Shown here: one piece after another, positions 56,716 through 64,000 of the stretch
Numbering within the stretch: the stretch's first letter is position 1
Layout of the letters: every line of letters begins with the position of its first letter
Source of the DNA: Oxytricha trifallax
Taxonomy: Eukaryota > Ciliophora > Spirotrichea > Sporadotrichida > Oxytrichidae
NCBI GenBank assembly: GCA_000711775.1
Contig: ARYC01001300.1
Location: 1 to 64,000 of the forward strand
Direction: 5' to 3'
DNA length: 64,000 bases
Translations under genes and position numbers: made by a program
Notes under the pieces: model-generated
Told to the model about the DNA's origin: nothing
What the model saw: the letters and a program-made list of their open reading frames with translations, nothing else
Database searches by the model: none

Positions 56716-59700
56716 TCACTGTTGATCTTCTTCTTCCTCATAATATTCTTCTTAGTATTGATGAACTTGTCGTGTTTCTTAGTAATATACTTCTTGTTTC
56801 ACAGAGACTTATTTCTAAACTGTTATAGTTCTCTGAGCTGAAATAGTTCCAGTTGAAACACCTGCATTGTTATACCCTCCATCTTCTTGGTCTTATTAGT
56901 ACTTAACGCTGCTGATTTTATTTAGGCTTTTCTAGCTTGATACTTAAACTTAACCTGAGAGTTTTGCAAGATTTTATTAGGAGCCAGTTGATGCACCAGC
57001 ATTCATTTTGACCTTTAAGTCAGAGTTTAAGTTTTAAGATTTGCCATTCGATAAAATTGAGCCATTGTTTGTTTATCTCACGCTTTGATTTGGTGATCTC
57101 TATGAGGAGCTCTTTCCATCTGGTCTACCTTGACTCATTTATTGCTGTGCAAAGTTGCTTAATTTGTTAGGTGAAGAGATATTCTTTGGCACTGGAATAT
57201 TGTCTTCATCATAAGGATCATAGTGACCTGGTCCAGGGTATTCATCTTATTTATATGGATGCTTTCCTTAGATAGTGAAACCCTTACTATCCAAAGTTGA
57301 TCCTAACATATAACCACCTGGTCCTGGATTTTGATCGTTGATCTCTTGAGCAAAAGTAGTTCTTTTACCACTTGCTAATCTTTGACTATGCTGACCTGGT
57401 CTTAAGATATCTTACTTCTCGTTGTTGTAAGTTCCTGGACCTGGAATATCATATAAAATAGTAAATGCTTTATTTAAACATTGTACTTCGGATCTGGTCT
57501 CCCTTAAATTGTAAAGGCCTTTCCATTTCCAAAGGTGGATCCTTAATCATAGTTCCCTGGTCCTGGCAAGTCATTAGGGGCATCTTCCATAAAAGTAGTT
57601 CTCTTTGCACTTGTAAGTCTTTACGACATTTAACCTGATTTAATTACCTCATCTTTGACGTCATAACTACCTGGACCTGGCACATCACTATATTTAGGGT
57701 CTTTTCTCATACCAATTGTAAAACCTTTGCTGTTTTAGAATGCTGATTATTAATCATAATTTCCTGGGCCTGGTAAATCATTTGGAGCCTCCTCCATAAA
57801 TGTGGTTCTTTTGGCGCTAGTGAGTCTTTGAGACATAGCACCAGATTTAACTGCATCATCTTTAACATCATAGCTACCTGGACCTGGCACATCACTATAT
57901 TTAGGGTCTTATCTTGTACCAATTTTGAATCCTTTCCCATTTTGAAAAGTTGAACCTTAATCATAATTGCCTGGACCTGGCATATCATTTGGAGCATCTT
58001 GCATAAAAGTTTTTCGCTCAGTTGTTGCAATTCTTTAAGATTGCTGACCTGCTTTAGTTAAATCATTCTTTGTATCATAAGAACCAGGACCTGGAACATC
58101 ACTAAACTTAGGGTCTTATCTTGTTCCTATTTTGAAACCTTTGCCATTTTAAAAGGTTGAGCCTTAGTCGTAATTACCAGGGCCTGGCATTTCATTAGGA
58201 ACTTCTTCCATGAATGTCTTTCTTTTTGTTGTTGCAATCCTTTGAGATTAGCCTCCATACTTTGTTAATTCGTCCTTAGCTTTATACAATAAATAATATA
58301 ATTAAGCATTGTATGAACCTGGTCCTGGAACATCGCTGTACTTTTGATCTTTCTTTGCACCAATAGTGAATCCTTTGCTGTTTGCAAAAGCTGAACCCTA
58401 GTCATAATTTCCTGGACCTGGTAAATCGTTTGGAGCCTCCTCCATAAAGGTTTTACGCTTAGTAGTAGCTATTCTTTAAGATTACTATCCTGCTTTAGTT
58501 AAATCATTCTTTGTGTCATATGAACCTGGACCTGGTACATCGCTATACTTAGGCTGTTTTTTAGCTCCCATAGTGAATCCTTTTTCTCCTGCAAAAGCTG
58601 ATTTTTGATTATAATTTCCTGGACCAGGCTTCTCTAAGTCTTCCTTTCTTACTATGTCTTGACGTATTGAATTGTTGAATCTTATAGATTGAGAAGTTTA
58701 TGGCTTAACTTAGCTATTTTTTGTATCATAAGAACCTGGGCCTGGAACATCTAATTTTGATAAGTCTTTTGTTTTAATTCCAATTTTCACTGAAGGTACG
58801 CCTCTTCCAAATTCTTTATAGCCTTAGTTGTAGTTACCAGGGCCTGGCAAGTCAGATGTTGACCTATTAGTAAGAAATTCAGATTTTCTTGCTGATTAAC
58901 TCATTCTGAATGTAATAAATAATAATTACTATATAAATTTAAACTATGTTTGGGATCCTGTTCTTGCTTGATTGGATGAAGGTTCATAAGATCCTGGGCC
59001 TGGATTTTCATTCAGCCTAGTATTTAGTTTTTAACCCATTTTAAATCCAGCATCTTTTCTAGAATCAACATTGTAATTTCCTGGACCTGGGGCTTCTTAA
59101 TTTAATAGAGGTATAAAAATCCAATATATTAAAAGAAATTAATTGACTTAAGAGATAAAATCCCTAATTTTTGACTAAATGATTTGGTCTTTTTTATGTA
59201 CCGAAGCCAATTGTTGGAGTTTTAGATTTTAAAAAGTTGGAATTAGCTTAATACATGCCAGGTCATATGATTAATAATGTTAATATTATATTTTACATAA
59301 AGTCCTGGATTATTCAATTGCTCTTTATTCAGAGTTGACAAGCCTCTAGTGGCAGCTCCATCGTATGCTACTGATTAATTTCCTCTCTTAGACTTTGATC
59401 CCATTCCCCCATCATTTCCATATGCTCCTGGTCCTGGCATCTACAAGTTGTCGGTGTTTGAAGCAATTTATTTAATTGTGTCTCTTTTCTAAGTACCAAA
59501 AGCACCTGATCTTACTGATACCGATTACTTCGCTTCGTAAGATCCTGGGCCTGGAACATCTTTCACATATAATGTTAAATTAATAAATTAAACTTTAAAT
59601 TTATTATTTTAAGCCTTGTGCTTAGATCCAAATCTATAAGAATGAAATAAGTTTATGAAATTATTCGTACGTGTATTGTGGAGTATTTTCTTTAATAATC

Positions 59701-60318
59701 TTTTATTCATAAGCACCTGGTCCTAAAATGTCTATAATAATTATATAAATTATATTAGAAAGGATCCTGGTTAGTCAACTTCTTTGATACTGAACATTTT
59801 ATCATTTTCTGTCTTACCACCAATAATGACATTAGCATTACTCATAGTCTATAGATCAAAATTAAATCATCTATTTTTTTTATTTTAATTTGAATGTAAG
59901 AAATTATTGCGGGTATGATCTACTTACACTTTTATTTGGCTCGTAAGCTCCTGGTCCCGGTTGATCCTTCTTAGGGTTGGGTCTGTTTGATTTTGGGAAA
60001 CTAAGAAGTTGTTTTAATGATCAAATAAATTTGAAATGATGAAAATTTATATTTAATCTCTTGAGTGACTAATGTCTGATATCTATGAGATTCTATCTTC
60101 TAGAATTGTTACTTACATCCATTCTGGATTTTTATGTCTTGTCTTGTTAGCATCTTATTCCCCATACCCAGCTGGTCCTGGAGAGTTAAGTCTTGCATCT
60201 TGTTCAGCTTTAGCTTTCAATGCATCTATAAGAGTAAGTTTAAATAAATAATTTTAGGGAAGATATTCTTACCTTTATGTTCTGTTCCAAAAGAACGGCC
60301 GACGTTTTTCTTTACCAT
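56716..60318 (-). CDS. Large sperm-tail PG-rich (SHIPPO/STPGR) repeat protein
   Basis: The start at 60318 reads MVKKNVGRSFGTEHK, spliced to DALKAKAEQDARLNSPGPAG. About 25 PG-rich repeats follow, arranged in regular pairs: DVPGPGSYDTKNDLTKAG-type and DLPGPGNYDQGSTFQNGK-type units, with RIATTKRKTFMEEAPND linkers. The N-terminal third is cut by several short introns and the repeat units there are more diverged. The C-terminal end is Ser/Gln-rich (SSPNKLSNFAQQQMSQGR) and closes QQEYYEEEEDQQ-like before TGA 56716. Such proteins (ODF3/SHIPPO, CFAP relatives) bind along axonemal microtubules. Two small IESs (57453-57481, 58281-58307) show up as breaks in the repeat pattern. About 1000 residues. Confidence 0.9.
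57453..57481. other. IES (29 bp), pointer CAT, in the STPGR gene
   Basis: CAT at 57450-57452 and 57479-57481. Removal joins AAG TAC AAT to GAT ATT CCA on the minus strand, matching the repeat consensus K-Y-S-D-V-P-G-P-G. With the insert the frame is lost. Confidence 0.75.
58281..58307. other. Probable IES (27 bp, in frame), pointer AGC
   Basis: AGC at 58278-58280 and 58305-58307. The 27 bp insert is TGA-free and a multiple of three, so it would be translated as nine extra residues (SYN-AQLYYLLYK-AKDE). The other repeat units have SYDTKNDLTK with nothing there. Removal gives SYNAKDELTK. Confidence 0.65.
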
Positions 60319-60511
60319 TTAATAGATATATTAAAAAGAGATTTTAATTTCACAGCTTAAGCTTATTTTGTGGAGAATTTTATACCAATCAACAAGAGAA
60401 ATATCAAAGTAAGTTGACAAAATCTAGCAAATTAAAATAAATAGAGAATTTGAATATGATAAAGTTTGAATGAGCTTTGTATCTATAAATGGTATTCCTG
60501 AATCAATACTC

Positions 60512-61861
60512 TCATTAGTTGTCTGGTGTAGTATCTTTATTCTTATCTTCTTTAATTTGTCTGTTTTCACTCTCATCAAAGGCCAAGTGATGTGGAGCAT
60601 GTCCCTACTAGTTCCTGTAATAAGAATGATCTACATTGACAGCTTAAACGTTCTTTAAATTCTAAAGGATTTCTTGAGTAGATTTCTCAATTGACTCTCT
60701 TGAGTTATTATTCTCCATATTGCTCACTGGTACAACAATCTTGCTGTCTGGTTGGAAATAGCTTGAATACTCATGATGAGGTATATTGTTATCGATTTCT
60801 ATGCCTAGGGCTACCGAGGTTTCGTAAGTCCAGCATCTTGCAACATTTCTGAGAGAATAGCCTCCACCTCCAACAAGAATCATAGGTATTCCAAAAGATC
60901 TCATATATTCGACTGTCGCACCATGGCCTTTAACTGAGAGATTGAAGAGACCCAGTCTGTCACCTGAAAGTGAGTCTGTTCCGCACTAGTGGACAATTGC
61001 CTAAGGCTTAAATCTATCCATGATTTCCTTCATAACTGGCTTGAAAGCTTATTCGAAAGTAAAATCATCAACTCCTTCACTCAAAGGAAAGTTCATTGAG
61101 TAAATTTAAATCCCATATAAAACAATGAGAGTAATTATCTATAATATTTAATGCTTTCCAGGCCCAGCACCAATGTCATCAATTGCTCCAGTCCCTGGGA
61201 AATAATCTCCGAACTTATGGAATGATGCAGTCATAACTCTATTTGTTGTAAAGAAAGCTTCTTCTACTCCATCACCATGATGACAGTCAATATCGATATA
61301 TAAGACTCTCTCATAGGTTTTTAGGAATTCCAATATTGCCATAACACAATCGTTGACATAGCAGAAACCTGAAGCTTCCATTTTCTTAGCATGATGGAGT
61401 CCTCCAGCCCAGTTAATGCCAATATCTGAGTTTCCCTAAGCCACCCATGATGCAGCTCTTAAACTCCCTGCAGTATAAATCTAGCAATAGTCATACATTC
61501 CATCAAATATTGGGCAGTCCTCACCAAAGTTAACTAAATAAATTGGCTAGTAATAAAGAATAATCATACATCTATTTATCTAATCAGCGTAGAGGTCTCT
61601 GTTGTCAAGAGTAAGATTCTTGAGGACATCTACATAATCATCAGAATGATATACAGTGAAGTCTACATTTTCAATAAATTCAGGCTCCACTTCCATTCTC
61701 TTCATTTATTTGTCCATGCCATAAGAGCGTATCATTTCATCAGTCATGCGGACACGGAAAGGCTTCATAGGATGTCCCTGATTGTATTGGTAGTTTCCAA
61801 TATCATCATCGTAGAAGTAACTAACTACACGCTTGCTGCTACCGCCAAGAGGATCGTTCAT
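60512..61861 (-). CDS. Class I histone deacetylase (RPD3/HDAC1-type)
   Basis: The start at 61861 reads [20 protein letters not shown] and [21 protein letters not shown] 36 bp intron (61534-61569) joins ADQINR to [12 protein letters not shown]. The active-site text is complete: [96 protein letters not shown] and [20 protein letters not shown]. These provide the paired His, the zinc ligands Asp-His-Asp and the late Tyr. A 42 bp IES (61110-61151, pointer ATTTAA) splits GPGKHQ from [11 protein letters not shown]. Total 423 residues, stop TGA 60512. It removes acetyl groups from histones in the nucleus. Confidence 0.96.
61110..61151. other. IES (42 bp) in the HDAC gene, pointer ATTTAA
   Basis: ATTTAA at 61104-61109 and 61146-61151. 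The insert lacks GT-AG ends. Its length is a multiple of three and it carries no TGA in one frame, yet it interrupts the highly conserved GPGK...YSMNFP block. Removal restores K-H-Q-I-Y-S-M-N-F-P. Confidence 0.8.
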
Positions 61862-61978
61862 TAAATTAATCAAGTGCAAAATTAATAATTATTAAATTAT
61901 AATAAGCATTATCAAACATATTTTTAAGTTTTAAGCTTTAAATTTAAAGTATTATAGTTAAAAGTTTTAATCTAAAAA

Positions 61979-62879
61979 ATGTCTAAGTTCACACAATACG
62001 TGTTAGCTGCATCTACATTGTTAATTGCATTTACTCAAGCAGCTTTTTATGATTGTACTGCAAATCTTGCTCATTTAAAGTCTGACTTGGAAGCACTTGA
62101 AAACGTTAAGAAAGCCCATCAAGAGAAATTTATAATTTCTTCATTATTTGTATCAGCAAAATAATTCTACAAATTATTATAAGTTTTCATCTCAGTGCTT
62201 GGAGCTAGTGCTGAAAAAGAACTTCTTCAAAACTAGTGAGTACTTGATTGATGAGTACTACCCAAAGACTTCAATTGATACTGAGATTATAGTGAAACAC
62301 GTCGCTCAAGACATCAAGCGTAACTAGGATTATTTGATCTTCCAAGTAAAGAGAAAGGAGCTTAATGACAAATTTGAATAATTTTGTTAATTTTGTATTC
62401 CCCACAGTCCAACCAGTCATCTACTGGGCTCAACACACAGAAGACCTCTTATTAATGGTGAGACTTCATGAGCAGATGGACACCCCAGAGTGCAAGTAAA
62501 GCTTTGACAGAGAAGTCACTATCCTAGAAGACAGAATTAGAATTAGAGCTTACTGCTACGAGTAAGAGGATAACTTTCCTTGTTTTAATTTTTAAACATC
62601 AAAATCTTCGATACACAAGAGTTATTATTAAAGCAGAAGATTGTCCCAGAAAAGAGCTCTCACGAATGGAGAGGTGACGGCAAGGTCTTAATCAATTTAA
62701 GAAAGGAAAATGCACCAAGTTTCTGGAAATATCTATTGCAAGACATAAAGAAAGAAGTTAAGGAAATCTAAGTATGGTGGGAAATGAGAGACAAGTATAT
62801 TGAGCAACTCGAAGAATACATGATGGAAGAGAATGCCAAAGAAAAGTTGGAAAAGAAAGCATCAGCTGAAGAGTTATGA
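61979..62879 (+). CDS. Secreted/ER-lumen protein with a CS (p23-like) domain
   Basis: The start at 61979 gives a signal peptide, MSKFTQYVLAASTLLIAFTQA. A helical Cys-containing part follows (FYDCTANLAHLKSDLEALE; FSSQCLELVLKKNFFKTS; KHVAQDIKRNQDYLIFQV). Introns are at 62150-62183 (34 bp) and 62386-62407 (22 bp). Then come QPVIYWAQHTEDLLLMVRL, TILEDRIRIRAYCYEQEDN and, past a 23 bp IES, IKIFDTQELLLKQKIVPEKS and KKEVKEIQVWWEMRDKYIEQ. The strand pattern V.P.IYWAQ...L.M.V.L...D..RI.A...NI...F.LL..I..E.S...WW matches the CS domains of p23/HACD3-type proteins. Total 273 residues, TGA 62877-62879. A chaperone-like role is inferred only. Confidence 0.75.
62575..62597. other. IES (23 bp), pointer AAC, in the CS-domain gene
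   Basis: AAC at 62572-62574 and 62595-62597. The insert has no GT-AG ends, and removal joins GAG GAT AAC to ATC AAA ATC, giving EQEDNIKIFDT in frame. Confidence 0.65.
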
Positions 62880-63054
62880 AAAGCGAAGTGAGACATAATT
62901 TAATGTTGATTTAGGGTTAGATTAAATTAAGTATTATTCAAAAAGAGAATTTTTATTCATTGCATTTAACTTTTTAATTAACTTTAAATCATTAACTATT
63001 TATCACCAACAATCATATTCCAAATATTTCTATCAGTAGAGTACTTTCAACATT

Positions 63055-63363
63055 TCATTCTTGTCTTAGAGTCAAATATGAAATAAGAATATTCTAACTT
63101 GTTCTATACTTTTGAATACAGTTATTGATACACTCCAACTCACTTTTATTGTAAATCAACGATGCTTCTTCCTTCGATCTGTCTATGTCTCTACAGTCTG
63201 AAATGCAAATTGGATATATTTTGGTAGACAGCTCTTATTGCTTCGCAAGCTGAAAGATATGGAAGCGAGTTTTGTTTAGGTCTTCCTCTGTAAGTGGGTC
63301 TGACTCTGATTACTTGAGTTATTAAAGGTTCTTAGGGATTTGTTAAGCTGCTTAAATTTCCAT
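63055..63363 (-). CDS. Small-TIM-like twin CX3C protein
   Basis: A single exon of 102 residues, MEIQAAQQIPKNLQQLKQSE to TGA 63055. It contains two CX3C motifs, CISDC and CINNC, set 20 residues apart in the context KIYPICISDCRDI and SELECINNCIQKYRTS. Small TIM chaperones of the mitochondrial intermembrane space (Tim8/9/10/13) have twin CX3C motifs, usually spaced 11-16 residues, with a conserved aromatic and helix after the second. The spacing here is longer, so this may be a divergent small TIM or another CX3C protein. It faces the CS-domain gene tail-to-tail, 175 bp apart. Confidence 0.65.
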
Positions 63364-63447
63364 TTTAAAATAAATTATGGATGATATTAATAAATTAAAT
63401 AAATCATCTTAGCTTTATAATAGAATTAAAAAAGTAATTAGTTAAAA

Positions 63448-64000
63448 ATGGGAATTATATCTCTGATAAAAATTAACTTATCAATAGTCGCTTTGCTGAA
63501 GTTGACTCTGATAAATTGTCAACTTAAAAGTTAATGCATACAAAGTTGCTAAAACTACTCTAGAACTTCTCAAGAATTAATCTAATGTGGTGTTTATTGC
63601 AAAGTCATAGATGACCTCGAATTTGCAACAGAATCAGCATTTGTTGATATAAACTTCATATAAAATATTCTGGTAGAAACTTCTTAATATTGCAATGATA
63701 ACTGCTTGAATGATTGTTTGGAGAGGCAAATAAATGTCAGAATCTGCAAGTATTAATGTTGTGGAGTGTCTTAAATGCCTCGAAACAAATAACCTTAAAT
63801 AAAATCCTTGGCAAGCGATGAAAATATATTAAAGTGTAAAGGACTTTGCAAACAACCTAATACAAAAAACTGTTATGACAACTGTTTATTATCAGATTCA
63901 GACTTAATAGAGCCTATACTTACACAGGAAATTGAAATAGTTCAAGATTGTAATGAAGTTTGCAAATAAGAAGATGCAAAAATTTGTAACTTTCTTTGTC
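63448..64000 (+). CDS. Secreted Cys-rich protein with CX3C pairs, cut by window end
   Basis: The start at 63448 gives a signal peptide (MGIISLIKINLSIVALLKL, then TLINCQ). The rest holds repeated CX3C pairs: CIQSC, CGVYC, CNDNC, CLNDC, CKGLC, CYDNC and CNEVC, with loops of 6-30 residues. No TGA is met before 64000, so the C-terminus is outside. The pattern suggests disulfide-bonded hairpins in a secreted or surface protein. It is divergent from the small-TIM-like gene, with 84 bp between their starts. No family was recognised. Confidence 0.7.

Noticed and set aside
57707-58030. Minus-strand ORF of 107 codons rich in Gln and Met
   Set aside because: Shadow frame of the STPGR repeats; the true frame carries the PGPG units.

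Overview
The window looks like germline (micronuclear) DNA of a spirotrich ciliate of the Oxytricha/Stylonychia/Tetmemena group. TAA and TAG are read as glutamine inside nearly every gene and TGA is the only stop. Introns are very short (about 22-145 bp, GT-AG). Position 1246-1262 carries a (G4T4)2G telomere-type repeat that ends a telomere-bearing-element (TBE) transposon and abuts an AAT target. Several genes are interrupted by AT-rich inserts that are not GT-AG introns, lie between short direct repeats (pointers), and restore the reading frame when one repeat copy and the insert are removed. These behave as internal eliminated sequences (IESs).

Layout. 1-1262: right part of a TBE with a decayed transposase on the minus strand. 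1317-1912: the C-terminal half of an archaemetzincin-like peptidase. 2-4.5 kb: an unrecognised, probably mitochondrial protein gene with an inverted segment upstream and a decayed inverted copy downstream. 4.5-8 kb: three minus-strand genes (one secreted, one with a small zinc-binding motif). 8.4-13.9 kb: two low-complexity plus-strand genes. 14-14.3 kb: a double-hairpin mobile element. 14.7-24.5 kb: a gene-dense block with ribosomal protein eL33, an unknown gene, mitochondrial uL4, a TTLL1-type tubulin glutamylase subunit, a chromodomain (HP1-like) protein, ribosomal protein uL30 (RPL7) and an unknown gene. 25-26.5 kb: an unknown gene. 26.5-42.7 kb: very AT-rich DNA with a tandem family of N-terminal MGC genes on the minus strand, a second TBE transposase fragment and inverted-repeat elements. 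42.9-52.1 kb: a scramblase-like protein, an unknown gene, AP-4 beta adaptin, a Lys/Gly-rich protein with three pointer-flanked IESs, and a small PG-rich repeat protein. 52.5-60.3 kb: Y-family DNA polymerase kappa and a large SHIPPO/STPGR repeat protein. 60.5-64 kb: class I histone deacetylase, a secreted CS-domain protein, a small-TIM-like protein and a Cys-rich secreted protein cut by the window end.

The genes are not an operon. They are unrelated housekeeping, ciliary (TTLL1, STPGR repeats), chromatin (HDAC, HP1-like) and repair (Pol kappa) genes that share a chromosome only in the germline; after development each would be expected on its own small chromosome. Functional calls are by motif recognition from memory. 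IES boundaries are inferred from frame and direct repeats only, without the somatic sequence.
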